64,000 bases of DNA, from the NCBI GenBank assembly GCA_907163375.1, contig CAJQUW010001446.1, forward strand, positions 124,001-188,000, read 5' to 3'. How positions within the stretch are numbered: the first letter of the stretch is position 1; each line of letters opens with the position of its first letter. Both the position numbers and the translations under genes were made by a program. Below are positions 12,607-26,337 of the stretch, one piece after another. Source of the stretch: Prostheceraeus crozeri (taxonomy: Eukaryota; Platyhelminthes; Polycladida; Euryleptidae). The notes below the pieces were generated by a model. The model had not been told where the DNA came from. It did no database searches and saw only the letters and a list, made by a program, of their open reading frames with translations.

Positions 12607-15600
12607 TTAGAAAATTTAGTTATAACCTTTTCTCTAGCAAGATAAATCTGTTAAGTCAAGACACTTGCTCAAATTATTAGCTAACTGAACACATTCTGCG
12701 GGCAATAATAAACATTGTATAGACTTGATTTATAATGTGGATTAACTCAATTTTCTTTTAGGCATGATTTTAGGATTCACTAAACTAACTGTTACACGTA
12801 TTTTTTGTCTGAATATTACATTGGACCTTCTACGTGCATGTTCTAAAGTTAATTATGATTATTGTCTTTGATCATGATATTCTTCTCCATTGTCAAGTCA
12901 TTTGTGGCCTGATCAAGCGTAAGAAATTTCTCTTATTAACAAGGCAGAGTCTTGTAGCAAAGGTCACTTCCATCGGAGTTATTTTTAAAAAATGTTGCTC
13001 CTCAAAGGTAATCAGTGACACGAAGGATTTGTGAAATACTATTCTTTCTTCATGGTTTTGTTATCATGAAAAGTCAACTATTTGCAATTTCTTCAGAACA
13101 ATCAAAAATTGCAAATCTCACATGTGGTTCCATGTAGCAGCAAGAGTTCATCTGATGAAGTCGAACCTGTATTCGTATTGGGGATTTAATTAATGCTGAT
13201 TTGTTACTCTACCTATTATACTCACTCATCAACATGAGAGTAAAGTAAAAGCTATGATCCAAGCTAGCGAAGTCGTTTCTTCCATTTACAGAGCTCTTTC
13301 CTTTCAACAATGAAATTTCTCTTAGCGTTGGTTGTGCATTGATGCGGTCATCAAAAAGGCATGAATTTCGAGGATAATGGTTAATAAGTAATAGAAAAAT
13401 TATGAACTGGCGCATGTTCTTTTGACTTTGAGCGCCACATATAACACATGCTGCTGTGGTTTGTGTTCCAAAATCGACTTTGCAACACTTACGGAAAGCC
13501 TACATTTCGATATCAGTGTGCTGGTCTACCTTGCAAGCACATACGATGCAGCAAATGTCGACAAATTATTTATATGATGTGCAGATTAACTTCAGTGGTC
13601 GTCAAATGTCACACTCGAATAAGTGTCAAATATTTGCGACGCGCCAAAAATTTGAGATGAGACCTCCTGAGCTTGACGGACTACGCGTTTCTTCATTTAC
13701 ATACCAAAATGGCTTCAAATGATAATTCTTAGTATTCTAGATCATCAGCTGTTGTTGAGTATCCTGTTTAAAATTAAGACTGAGTTGCCATCGTTCATCA
13801 GCATGTGATCGCATTATCCAAAATGACCAATGAATGTCATGCACACGCGAAGATATATCCTGTCAAATGCGTGTGAAACGTGATGAGCTGTGCCAGCATA
13901 TCTCATGACTAATAACTGAGAGATTGTCATCGCAAAAGTGAATGCACATTATTTATTTCACATTGTTATTTTCAGTCAACAACAATTTCTTGATAACTTC
14001 TTAAGATGCTTCATAGATAAGGTATAAATGCTCTGAAAAAATAATCATTAAGACCACTGGCCCTTCAGTTGATTATCAGTATTAATAGCCCGCATCAGCC
14101 ATGCATATCAATTCAAGAGAAAAAGCTCTTCGCAAATTAGTGTCTACAAAGATAAGATTTATTGATATTCAAAGCAGAGCAAGTATTAGTGAATCCATTA
14201 CAAAAGAAAATGCAGGCTATCTATCCTAAATATCGGCGCACTCTAATGCTGGGTCAAGCAAAGTCGTGAGGGTCAGATTACGATAAGAAAGGTCGAAATG
14301 TAAAGCCTGCACAGATTTGTGAGGAGTAGATAGGTGCCTTGAGGAACGCAGTAAAATGCTAATCTACTGGTGTTATAAACATCGAATTTTTTAAGGAAGT
14401 TCCACAGGATTTAAGGATGCACTAGTCGATGAAAGAGACAAAAAGGTTGCTGTGCGATACCAAGAGTCCACTATAGCGAAACCGATGAGCGAAAGCACTG
14501 CTGCTCGTGTTGGATTATCCAGTTGCTCGTGTTGCTGCTTTCGCAGCGTATGAGCACGAATTAACAGTGCTTTCGTGGATTTTGTCATTCTCGTTCTATA
14601 CATCGGTTCTGTAGTCAAAATCAGTCAGTCTTCCTACTCCACAGCTTACCGTCCGGCCAATCATGGTCCCTAAAATGCGTGCATTAAATCTCCTGAAGGT
14701 AGTCGTGTCAAAACAGATTGTCACTCAACATTTCAAAATGTTATGTTCCTCGTGACTTCTTATCATTTGGCCACCATGCAAACTCGACTTCACACTTAGG
14801 AACTTCTCCTATAGTCTCATTTCAAGTTTCAAAAGCAAAGAATGTGTTCGTCAATATCATGTTTCATTTGATATTGGTAGCTTTACTTTACATGCCACGA
14901 CAATTGCATCTTTATATTCCGTCAATACTTTAATTGAATGAACAAAACATAGGTTGAATTGAACAAACCCTCACTATTCCCATGACAAAAGTCTAACGGA
15001 GAAGATCAAAGATTTGCACCGTCACTTTACAGGTTTTTTCCCATTTAAGTCATTTTCTTAAAGAGAACATCATTCTCATCCATCCATATGTTTTTGTGAC
15101 GTCTCGACTATGTGTTGATGTCTACAAGAATTAAATGGATTGACAGGAATCCTATAGTGATGTCTACTCGCATGTTTCCTCTAGTTATTAGATTGACACC
15201 TCATTTCTAAAGCGACCAACGAGGTTTACAATTGTTTTTTGTAAAACTGATTAAAAAATAATCATTGTTCCGGACAACATGCACACTCATGTAAACAACT
15301 GCTCAGCCTCCTGAATATAACTTAAAGTATATTGAGAGCTCAACTGACGATCTGCAAACTTCAAGACGTCCTCCTTTCTCTTGAATCCAATCTGACATTG
15401 ACTCTTTGACGCAATGAAACATCAACAACTTAAACATTAATGAGTCATTATGAAGACATGTGACTCTTTGACTTGCTATTATTGCTCATATCACATAATC
15501 AGTGCTTTTTTGTTTTTTTGTGACGTCTTTTTGATTGTGGTAATCATGCCTTCCTCACGTTCCAATCATTTTGTAATCTGGTATTATCACATCCATCATT

Positions 15601-15834
15601 GTTTTTGTAGTTATTCTTTATCAACTTGCTTGTTTTCTGCATTTTGCAATTTTTGTCTACATCAGTTTGCGCTATTAAAGATGCCACTAGTAAATTAAAA
15701 TCATGATGAATTTCTCTGATAACAGAAGTTTCAAAGATTTTTCAATAAAGACATAGTGAAAATGCACATGCTATGTTCGTTATATGTTCATGAAAGAGGC
15801 AATAAATATTCTTGCATTGAAAAACCACTTCCGG

Positions 15835-15885
15835 TGTTGCGGCCCGCGAAAAGGCAAAAATTGCGGACTCCTGGTGTGCAATATA
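15835..15885 (-). repeat. hAT-like transposon end fragment
   Basis: The minus strand reads CAGGAGTCCGCAATTTTTGC followed by CGCGGGCCGC. This resembles the common animal hAT terminus that starts CAGGGGTCCGCAA and continues to a CGGGCCGC block. Only one end is visible, so it is a fragment or a very decayed copy. Confidence 0.4.
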
Positions 15886-17286
15886 ATACGTGCCTAGTGC
15901 TTTTCTATCGACTTTCTTTAGACAGAGATTTAGTATTTAGATGGACAAATATATAGGGAGTCGCATATTTCAATGTGATCTTAAGGCCGAATCGACCATG
16001 TCGTCGAGATTCTCATGTGCTCATTTAGCCCAGCATTTCCAAACATCATCGGACTCGTCATCATTAAGCTATTGATTTCATTAACAACTTCATTGCTCAT
16101 AGTTTCCTACAATTGACTTATTCCTGACTTGCATTTCACATATCTTCTCCTGAACATTTTCCCAACTCCCATTTCCTCCTTCCCTCTGTATAATTTCTAA
16201 TTCTTTGACATTTCAGCATCAATGTTTCGACAGTTGCTACTTAATTTCTATTATCATTGCATTTGCTATCAGATTGTAAAAATGTGACTGCTTTTATAGA
16301 ACTGAGGATTGTGAAAACTCCATAAACGAAGAATTTGACCCAAAAATGTTGAGATCTATCTATTCCTAAGGCTGTTGAAAGTTCCCATTTATCGTTCATC
16401 GAATGCACTGTTTCAAGTATTCATTTTATCAAGTTCAGTTACAATGCCATCGATTTTTCCAACAAAACACCGGAAATTGCATTTACAGTTTAGTAGAGTT
16501 GTTACCACTGTTCATTCTGACAATGATTCCTCATTTATTGAAATAGAATTATTGATAGCGACAAGAGTGAAAAGTGTGCCATAAATTTTTCATTGATTTT
16601 CACCGAAAATGATGAATTTCAATGATCAATGTCAGTTTTGTATGAGGCGTACCTACGGGTTTGAATATTTGATTGATTTTCAACCATGAGAACTCACGGA
16701 GAAATGAACAATGTTCAATGGTGAGAGGCAAAATAAAATGAAAAATTGGCTAGCAGGAGTATGAATTACACCAAATCCAGTTATCTATTTCTAAATTGAT
16801 GGAAGACATGCAATATGATGTGAGCAATGTGCTTCCTCACTGATTCCTTCCTACCTATTTTAGAAAGATCTTTTATGGAGTATGGAACTTGAGAATGCAT
16901 ACAAGTCTCCCACTTTAGAATTAAAGAAATCGGATTATCCATTGTTTGAATATGAATCCGAATTTCAAAGTATGCTGGCAGGCTATACGATGTAACTGGA
17001 CACAAGCCTAGCGTTATATTGATTTCTCGACACCTTACCAATAAAGTCAACGAGCACCCTTTCGCTCTGCTTGAAGAGAAATCTAGACCTCCTTCCCCTT
17101 AGGAACCGTCGATGTTTCAAAATGTTTTATAACAGACGCTGAAACAACGCAATTTATCTCTGTGAATATGGCAGTGTTGTGGCAACATTCCACTGCACGG
17201 TACAATTAATATCATCGCTGCATACTTGGATGTAAAGGAATCTGTCCAAGTGTCGAATTACTCTGTGAAACACTTCAAAGACTTAC

Positions 17287-17476
17287 CTTCAATACCATTT
17301 CGGCGGTGAAAACGCCTGTGAATGCATAATCGAAGTATTCGAGGATATCATTCCTTGTGGAACGCTCACTCACAGGATCTTCTGCTGCCAAAGCAATACT
17401 GCTAGCGCAAATGACGATCATAATGAAGAGATCGAAGTAGCGGAGATTGACAACGAAATGACAAAAACGACGAATG
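17287..17476 (-). CDS. Cav2 exon: domain III S1-S2
   Basis: This 190-nt exon starts after CTTTCAG and ends at TTGAAG/GTAAGT in phase 0. It reads [20 protein letters not shown] then [40 protein letters not shown] and VLK. The [11 protein letters not shown] and [11 protein letters not shown] motifs identify domain III of a high-voltage-activated calcium channel and favour Cav2 over Cav1. Confidence 0.97.
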
Positions 17477-19870
17477 CTGAAAGGAAATACTTTCATTATG
17501 TAAATGACATTTCTCCATAAAGCGAATACAAATCTGCCAATGCTATGTGTAAACTATCTCAGAGGATAGACAGACAGACGCATATGGAATGTAGTGACGT
17601 GCATATTCCGGCATTTTTAGTGAGTAGCTTAGAGAACATGCTGATTTTTATCATCGTGGCTCTGAAGCTTCATGTTCATACACATTACAGTCTCTTCTAT
17701 TCAATGGTTCGGCCGCCAGAGCGAGTTTCTGCAGGGAACGAGGCTGAAAATGAGACTTTCAGTGAATGACATACATCCTATGGCTACTAAGAATCTGCAC
17801 GACAGGATCGAAGGATTCGACAGGTTCTTGTCAGACAGGATCGAAGAAAAATACATACAAAGCCAATGGGACACAGATTTAAGTTTTATGTAAAACTGAG
17901 ATTTTCTATTTTTTCTCTGATTAAGTGAAAATTGCGCAGACTACAGCCTTAATTATTGGTGTGAATGTCTTGAAACCATTTCCCATCATGTGTATGTGTT
18001 ATAATCATGCTTCCTATCGGTGATGTGTGGTTGTGGTTGAAAGCATTAAGCTTCAGCTTAAATGTAATCAAAATGTTATGTTTGCCGATCGATATCGAAA
18101 TGCTTGTTAAATATAGATGTGTTTGACTCAACAGATTTTAACCAAAAGCCTCGGTCTACTTCCCGATAGATCTAAATGTGTCTATTTGCTGTGTCACAAG
18201 AGGATCCTGGAAGAACTCTGCTGATGAACATGTTTTATGATAGTGTTACTTTCGGTCTACAGAAACTCGTCAACTTAAAAGAATTTATTTCTCGCACATT
18301 ACACTGTACTCATCTTTGGAAGTAGATAGTGCTGCGCAATGCCGAAGTTTTTGGCGCAGGAAATTATGAAAAAACATGCGCTAACATACTGCTATGTGGA
18401 TACGATTTGCGGAAACCACTAGCAGACTTTTAGAAGATACGTTGGCAGACTTTGACTTACATTGAATCAAAAGAATCCATTATCAATCATGGAAAAGTTA
18501 TCGAACAGTTTTTGGACGACTGTCATCTAAATAATGAATTGTCAAAATGGATATCACTAGCTCAAATATAAAGCTAAATGATTTTGCAGTTTTCTTCCAT
18601 AGTCATTCAGCGATAATTGCTTGAAACAAAACTAAATCTTCACTCTGAGCCATTAAAATGTATGTTGATTTATGACAATATAGAAATCTTGCAGGAAAGC
18701 ATATGTTTACAGCAGTCAATGATAAAACAGTCATAAAAACAACCATGGACACCTGAAATTATCTTAAAAGCAGCAGATAGAAATTGGTGATTTCCTTTTT
18801 CACACTGGCATTCTTGACGCAGCTGTGAGGATGAAATATAATTATGAGCTAAACTAACGCTTACTTGAACTTTTTAGAAAATTAAATTTTAGGTTAGGAC
18901 CAATATTTTTACAATCAGCATTTTTGCTCCTTAAATTTGAAGGAAATTGCTTTCAGATGAAGAAAGCTGTAGTCGCACAAAAGTAGGTACCACTTGTGAT
19001 TGATTTAATGTGGCAGAATTTAGCGATAATTAAGACTAAACTGTTGGCGCGGCGCCCAAGGTTCGATGCAACTTTGGATCTGTAGCACTAACTTTCCTCA
19101 AGCATCTGGGGGAAAAACTATACTCATGTGATTGGATATAGCCGTTCATTCGTTGCTTTAATGTCTAAAGGAACACTAATTTAATTAAATTAATTTGGGT
19201 ATCTTTTCTTTCGCAATCTCGTTGTAGCTAATCTCTATGTCGCTCTTTAATTTTTATTTAATATTAGAGGTCACTGCTACTTTGTTCTGAACATCCTGTA
19301 ATAAAATGGATAAACTGGACCTGGGTCCTTCCATTTTTTATCATCAGCCGCCTTTTAAGTTGAAAGTCCATGCGCTTTCTGTAATTCTTTTCAATATACA
19401 TCATCGTGTTCAAATCTACCTACATTGCATGAGCTTGACTAAGCGTTAGTTGTAAATCATCAGAGGTCCTGGCATGTCTTATGATTTACAACTTAGAGGA
19501 ATTTTATACATTCAAGCGTTATGTGAAATGTAGTCACGAATGAAGATGATCTTTAGTATTACTCGTATATCAAACATGTATTTCATTAACTCACGTTGGT
19601 GATCTCGCCACATCAGAACTTTCAAAAATGTGAACTTTTGTCCTTACTTATCTTGCCATGCAATTAGTCACGTGATTCCACAATTTTGTCATTTTATGGC
19701 TTTGATATAGAATGCACCACTAAACATGTGAATTTTATTGTTATTTGAGTGCAAATAGGGTCATTTGAAGTATATCGGGAGATCATTTCTCAACAAGTCG
19801 CTACATAACGCGACACCGACCTGCATATGACAATCATTTTTATCTGACATAAAATGAGCATCAAACTTAC

Positions 19871-19985
19871 GGGTTTGTGGGACTGAATATAAACATAGAA
19901 CTATAAGGAAGCACGGGTTTGCCTTGAGGCTCATCTGCAGGCTTTGACTCTTCACTTTCCAACGATGTGAAATTGTTGTTCGGTT
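19871..19985 (-). CDS. Cav2 exon: end of II-III linker before domain III S1
   Basis: This 115-nt exon starts after TTTCCCAG and ends at ACCC/GTAAGT. It reads EPNNNFTSLESEESKPADEP then QGKPVLPYSSMFIFSPTNP. The LPYSSMFIFSPTNP block just before IIIS1 is a Cav2 hallmark (cacophony LPYSSMFILSPTNPIRR). With the two preceding exons it makes a II-III linker of roughly 140-150 residues, far shorter than that of vertebrate Cav2 channels. Confidence 0.93.
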
Positions 19986-20050
19986 CTGGGAAAAGAGAAT
20001 TCCGTGAGGGAATAGAATTATCATAGAATTCACATTTCAAAACGGCTTAC

Positions 20051-20160
20051 CATGATTCAACATGCCAAGCTTGCCATTCTGCTTACGGTTCTCCACTTCG
20101 CCACCTTCTTTTTCATTTGCGTTGTTGAGCATTTGCATTTTTTCGTTGTTGTACAGGTTG
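20051..20160 (-). CDS. Cav2 exon: II-III linker, second part
   Basis: This 110-nt exon is bounded by ACTTCAG and CATG/GTAAGC. Phase-matched reading gives FNLYNNEKMQMLNNANEKEG then GEVENRKQNGKLGMLNH. It is hydrophilic and rich in N, E and K. It is separated from the next exon by a 65-bp intron, the shortest seen in the gene. Phase continuity with both neighbours is the main support. Confidence 0.8.
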
Positions 20161-21877
20161 CTGAAGTCAGAAATGGTTTGAAATTACATACAAGAAAATA
20201 ATGTAATTGCTGAATGTAATGGCAACTGAAAAAATCCAAAGCCGTGATGTATCGAATGTAAACCGAGGTTTAAAGTACGAGTTCTACAGGAGGGCGAGTT
20301 GCATGAAAAAATTTCTAGTTTGTGATTTAACTGTCTCGAGCTTTTAGTGATGAAATTCCGACACTGATTGATTATGAAGAACTAGAATCTGTTCAGCTGT
20401 GCTGACCATTTTGCTTTCATTGATCGTTTTAAATCGATTTGGTGTGAGTAATTGTTGAGATCTCGTCATACATCATTTTGATAAAACTCCAATTCATGGT
20501 GTGATTTCATAAGAAGCGTTGGGACACTAAATTAATAATGATCTGCGTTTCGATTACCTTAATATATATAGCCTGTTGTCAGACCAATGAACAAAAACAA
20601 TTGCTGAGTGTCACTGTTGGCCAACATAAAAACGTCAAGCACATTTACAATGACATTCCTATATGCAGTGACTTTATGAGCATGATAAAACTCGTAAATG
20701 TATTTTTATTGATTAATAAAGGCTTGAGTTTTATTCGCCGAAGGGTTGTATTCAAGAGATGATATCTCAACATATGTAGCATTTGTGAAAGATGCTCCAA
20801 AATCAAGTTTTGAATGCGTTTTGATCAACGGAACGCTTATTTTCAAAATGCGGTAATGGTGGTGTCACATTATACGATATTTACTCAATTACTTGTGACA
20901 TCATTGCCTATCTGCACGTCATGGTTGGAACCGGCCGCCATGGTTGGAATCGAATCCAAAGACAATTATTTGCTTATTCATCTACTTTTGAGCCGTATTT
21001 GATCTCAAACAGAGTTTCCGGAGTCGCATGCTCTGGCATAAATTAATTTTGTAAGAATCATGTGCTCGCTAACTCAATCTTTTTGATGCAGGTACAAAAT
21101 ATGATGTCAAAGTACGAAGTTGTCTAATTACCTGACAGAAGAAAAATTTGGATAGAAATACTCGTAGATGAAAATAATCATCGTTGTGATTCATCTGGAA
21201 CTGCTGCTTATCCAGAGTACCGGAAAGCCTACCGCATGCTGCATAGAAACCGAGAATTCCAATCATGTCTATCGGTCTATGTTGAGCAGCTGTGCGAGTC
21301 TTAATTCGTAGGTTACAGAAACGCCTGCTGAGTTCCAGCCGGTTTTGACAACTCCGGCCACGAAAAACCCGACCGGTTCCAGCACGTCTCAGGAACCTAA
21401 AAAAATTGCTTTAAAGCACAACAAAATGCGACAAGGGGTGTACGGACACCCCACTCCCGTATAGGCTCGTCTGATTAGCCATTCTTAAAGTATTTGTCAA
21501 AAAGAAGATTGTTACCTTAAGATTATGATCACACTGATAAGGATCAAATAAGAAAAGTCTGTTAGTATGCAATGCGATCTTAATGGTTTATTAGCAGATT
21601 TACAACGGAGACATAATTTCTTTTTCCTTCCTCTTCTCCTAAACCGTTCCTCAAACAGATTTACGCTATCAACAAAACTGCGTACGTGATCTGAGCTGTT
21701 GAATTCTGAAGAAAAATTATTTTCATTTCAATTATTTTATTTATTTAATAAACCTTCCTGCATTATCGTCACACTTAAGAAGGAATTTCCAATACAAGCA
21801 ACCATAGACGAAACCAATAACTTTACTATGACGAGATCTAATCAAATATTATAAGATTAGATGACGAGGTCACTCAC

Positions 21878-21990
21878 AAATTGAATTCAGCTTTTCCATC
21901 CACGTTGGTATTGGGAGATGGCGGGAATACATTGACTTGTGGAGCATTTGCTGATTCCCCAGCCTTCATTGCAGCCATTTCTTTCTGCCT
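21878..21990 (-). CDS. Cav2 exon: II-III linker, first part
   Basis: This 113-nt exon starts after GTAACAG in phase 0 and ends at AATTT/GTGAGTG. It reads RQKEMAAMKAGESANAPQVN then VFPPSPNTNVDGKAEFN. The basic and acidic start follows on from EDRE of the previous exon. The rest is hydrophilic and low in conservation, as expected for a cytoplasmic linker. Confidence 0.8.
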
Positions 21991-24900
21991 CTGTTACAAA
22001 AGAAAACAGCTCTTGATTACGACATTGGTGAGGGATTGTATAAGTTAAGATTAAGTGAATTTCCGCTGTCATCTCTAACCTTCATTGCTTGTTCTGTGTT
22101 CTCAATTCAAATTACAATTGTGACTTGATGCAAACATCGTGTCTGATCCTCACAGAACAAGGTTTTCAAAGATTATTTGTTGCAAATTTGAGTCGAATCA
22201 TCGATCAAGTGATAATTTAATGAATTAATTAGTTGACCCAAAACCTACTGCAATAACTGTCCGTTCATAATACAAAATCGAAATTTGAACAGAAGATCAT
22301 CAATTATGCATCGTCAGTGAGGTCATAACTTTCATTAATGATGAATTTATCTATTTATGAGGTCTAGGGATCATTTTCTATTGATCATTTGAATAAACAA
22401 CAGCAACGCTGAAATTAACGGAGAAGAAAGATTGTTTGGGAAATGTTGCTTGCGAAAAAATAATCAAAATGGTTAAACTTCCATTAACCCCTTTGAGCTT
22501 ATCGAGTGTAACTCATGATGTTGCATTCGGTTCTCGTAACGTTGTTTATATTTCTTCGCTGTTTGTGGCTTCTGTTTAGAACTTGCTCAGGCATCTCCAC
22601 CGGCAACTGTCTGTTTAGGTTTAGCAAATGCTCTTCCTCGGCTCTTGATGGAGTGTTCAATTTAAAACAATTCACGAATGCATGCATTTGCCGAAATCTC
22701 TTTGAAAATCCATGATGGATTGCAATGAAGTGTAAACCTGTTCGAGCGTCCGCATCTTGTTCTACCATCGATAAAATTCAGCGGAAGTTGACGCTTCAGC
22801 ACGATCTTTTACAAATACATCCGACAGCAAAGGATAATCATATTACAGACATTATTTCACACGTAAAGATTCTTTAAGAATGCTTTAGCTCAGACAGCCC
22901 TGGAAGCACTCCACCTTCTTCCAGTTTCTGCTTACTGCGAAAGACTCGAAGTGCCGTTTCAAATTTCTTCGAAAGTCATTGCTTTCGAATAACTTCGAAA
23001 TTCCTCGAAATTTCTGTCACGAGTGTAGGCTACTCATGATTGTAATTTAGTGCTTGCTATAATATATCAAAAAAATAGACAAAACTAGAAATAATTTTTA
23101 TACGGAAATGACTTCTAGCTATCGGTTGGATTGATAAGATGTATTAAAGCTTGAGTTGAGCGGCAAAGCGGTTGGATCAATGTGGTTAATCTCAACATAT
23201 TCGATCTAAGCACAATAACATTGCTATGAATACAAAGGCTTTCTATGTGGAGAAAATTGAACCTCAAAATAATCTTGTCAGAACTAGTATTTCTGAAGAT
23301 AAGTTCATTGATTTACTGAAGCCAGCGCTGAACAGAAAACAAGGTCAACAGTGAACCAGTGAACGGTCATTCAATTTAAAACCGTATTCCATTTGATTAA
23401 ATAGTCTGTCAAGCATCAGTGTCCTTTCGTAAATGGTGTAACCCTTAATAGAGGTCAAGACGACCAAAACGTTGTGTTTGCTTGTACCGTTCATTCTACC
23501 TATACATTTTTGGATTTTAGGCTTTAAAAAGTGAGTTTTCCATTCATTCGAAAATGACTAAAATAAAATACCTCTCGTGGGCTGCTATCTAAGTGGTTGG
23601 AAATGTTGACTTCTTGCAATAATCTTCAGCATGTTTGATATCATCAAATAAGTTTCAGGCATCATTCGACTTTAATGAAACAAATTGCGAGGTCATTTTT
23701 CTTATTTAGGTTCTCGGCACTGTATCCTCGCTAGACTGAATACATTTGTGCCAAAGCAACTTTAACAAATTAAGGTTTATTTCAAGAGTATGTTTTTTGA
23801 GCACTTCTTGTGCAAATTCTAAGCACCGAACGGAAACTTAGAGTCGAAGTGTTTCAAAAGGGAGTGGAGGCAAGAGCATTCGCAGATACAGCTTAGGCCT
23901 ACATACGAGTGCATAATTTCCACTGTCCAAGATTCAGAATATTTGAACAAAGTCTTGCATTTTCATATTCGTTTTCGTGAAGTCAATCAACTTAGTGTGA
24001 CACGGCAATGAAAGCAAAGATTGCTTGAAAGATTTGTTTGAGGCATCTAGAAGCGTGAAGAGGACGTGATGTGTTGAGGATATCACAACACAAGTGAGAG
24101 AGCCGGTCTTCGAGAGCGATCAGTAGAGCATGTGGCATTCTTTCTCTTTGCAATTGTGTGTCTTCTAAGTGTTTTCCCAGATTTTCGCCATTTTTGTAGT
24201 TAGCAATGTATTGCTGCACAAGTGTGGTTTTCAGTCATTTATAACCGACCGTTCCGTATCATGTCTGCTAAAGTGAGCGACATTTCCCTTAACTACAACT
24301 CCTTCTCTGACATTTGCTCGTGAAATATTTCATCTACCTAGAAAGGGATAGATTTGTAATTATTCAAATAGGTGATCGAATGAGTCGTGGCAATTTCCTG
24401 ATTGGTGGCTGTTGCAGTTTTTCTTTACCATTTCAGCAGACACAATACGAGGTATTATCGTGATTTCTTGGTTACCATTAGCAATCAGGATATTGTGCTT
24501 CCCTTGGGTCTGTGCAGCGACATTTTCATAATAAACATTAAATCATTCAACTGGAATCAATTGAATTTGAAGTACCAATTCTCAAGATGAAGATAGAAAT
24601 TATCCCAACACAAGTAGAAGAAACAGCAGTCTATGTGTAAGTTCGTATGTGTACTTCACCAAGCGTTTAAACTGTCCTCAAGTACGTCAAAGCTCATCAA
24701 AGTTCAAGAAGTGCTTAAGTACATCAAAACCGGGGAAACTCAATCATTTTGCGTGTGCTTTTCAGCCATGGGACCCATTATTGTGCATCATTCGACACCT
24801 CGCATTGTGGCTTGTAGTTCTACAGGTAGTTAACGTTCAATTGATGGTTTGCACAACAACGCATTGCATCGTTTTTAGATATGTTCATTCATAGCTCAAC

Positions 24901-26209
24901 ATTCTTGTATTTTTACTGAAGACTATGAAGTTGTCATCAAAAGGAGGAAGAAGAATACAAGAATCGGTTCAGCACTGCTCTTTTGAAAATTAGTTGCTCA
25001 TTGGTAAGTAGAGACCGCTGATCAAATGTGAAATAAACTGACCAGTTATTCGATGAACTAAAGAACCTTGTTTTTTAAAATCAAGTTATGACTCGCTCCC
25101 GCAAAAGCAAACTGCTATTTTGTCGATAGCGTATCCCGCCAATAAAGTGCTTTGAAAAGTAAGCGACATCTCACAGAAACCGTTCTTCATGACTTCTCGA
25201 GAGCGAATCTTTGAATCTGCTGATAAAATCACTCTTGAAGAGAAAATTGTACGTTTGTGACAGTCATGCTCATATCCTAAACATCAACGTCTGATGATGG
25301 TGCACGTTATGATGGACATGATGGCAATCCGAACCAATTAAACTCGATTTTGCATCAATGCAGTATGAAATAAATGTTTATTTTAAGCAGACGTCGAAGA
25401 AAATTATTCCATAGATCGACTGTCCAGCTTCCACTCTCAATTGCACTAAAGGCCTCCGTTTGATCTGCAACATTATACTAAATTATCCTTTGCATATCCA
25501 CTTATTCTGAGTCCATCTTTAGAGTCCAATCTTATAAAACTTTAAGTATCTAATACTCAATTTTGAATTCAGATGCATCAAATGACTTAAGTAATTATAG
25601 AAGAAAATATTATGAATAACAATATGAACAGAGCACATTACTGTAAGTCCAAAGTCAACAGACTTTACTGTCAAACTACAAAAATTAACTTTTGAAACAC
25701 TGAAATTGCATTCAGCTAGCATGCTTCCAGTGGCCACTTTCAAGCATCAGCCGCAGAGCTGGAATTGTGCCGGGCTTCTAATTATTTCAGGCAAGGGTCC
25801 GCCTTCAGCTCCGATCATCCGCGGATCGCCGTCAATGGCTCCGTGGGTTACAGGTTACCCATGATTCAGGTCTGCATCAATATTATGAATGTGAATGTGA
25901 ATCAATGGTTTAGCGTCACTACTCCCCCATACTGGGGGTTTGGACGGTGCTGACATATTCAGACTTTAATCTGGAGAGTTGTGATCTTTTAGTCCGGATG
26001 CCCTTCCTGACGACTTCCAATGACACTCTTGCGGCTTGACCTCCGGAGCGAAAGATCGATATCCCAAGCACTTAACCACTGTGCCACTGAGAGATCAATA
26101 ATCATGGGGAATTCAATTGCAATCAAATCATTTCCATTTAATAGAATCCTATGACAGTTATCTGCCAGCAAGTGAAAGAACTACGAATGACAAAAAGTAG
26201 AAGACTTAC
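21991..26209. other. Cav2 intron after domain II S6 exon
   Basis: This 4.2-kb intron holds one tRNA-derived SINE near its 5' end (25760-26100). Open frames at 22499-22768, 23992-24219 and 24633-24894 have no recognised motif and do not join the channel exons, whose phases already match without them. Confidence 0.45.
25760..26100 (-). repeat. tRNA-derived SINE with GGAAGGGCATCCGG core
   Basis: On the minus strand an A-box-like segment (GTGGCACAGTGGTTAAG) is followed by a B-box-like GGTCAAGCC and then GTCAGGAAGGGCATCCGG. This last block is shared by SINE tails in many invertebrates. The 3' half continues to about 25760. It lies in the intron just after the IIS6 exon. Confidence 0.6.
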
Positions 26210-26313
26210 CTCCCGATCCTCGTTCTGTGCCGCTTCTTCCTCGGCAGCAGTCAATTCCTGGGCATTGGCGAGATTGTCGACGGCGATAGCAAGAAAGACG
26301 TTGAGGAGTGTGT
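26210..26313 (-). CDS. Cav2 exon: end of domain II S6 and start of II-III linker
   Basis: This 104-nt exon follows a U12-type acceptor (branch site TCCTTAAC, then ATCAG) and ends at GGGAG/GTAAGT in phase 0. It reads [20 protein letters not shown] then [14 protein letters not shown]. This is the inner half of S6, which forms the gate, and the acidic start of the II-III linker. It is the constant partner of both alternative pore exons. Confidence 0.96.
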
Positions 26314-26337
26314 CTGATCAGCATTATGGGTTAAGGA
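26314..26337 (-). promoter_or_regulatory. U12-type branch site and 3' splice site shared by exons A and B
   Basis: Upstream of the constant S6 exon the minus strand reads TCCTTAAC (26330-26337), matching the U12 branch consensus TTCCTTAAC at eight of nine positions. The branch adenosine at 26331 lies 17 nt from the AG, within the short spacing required by the minor spliceosome. There is no long pyrimidine tract between branch and AG, as expected for U12 introns. Confidence 0.87.

Larger units (their letters stand above)
11571..17286. other. Cav2 intron between domain III S2 and S3 exons
   Basis: This 5.7-kb intron carries a candidate MITE (12352-12606) and a short hAT-like end (15835-15885). 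The rest is AT-rich. Open frames at 13448-13722, 14391-14618 and 16781-17050 show no recognisable family and are not called. Confidence 0.45.
17477..21877. other. Cav2 introns around the II-III linker exons
   Basis: Outside the two linker exons (19871-19985 and 20051-20160) this stretch shows no recognised gene or mobile element. A GC-richer patch at 21320-21460 has an open frame rich in P, T and S on the plus strand and a small GGGGTGT...ACACCCC hairpin, without a family match. Confidence 0.4.

Noticed and set aside
22499-22768. 89-aa minus frame between channel exons, possible linker exon
   Set aside because: Flanking linker exons already join in phase, and no good splice pair brackets this frame.
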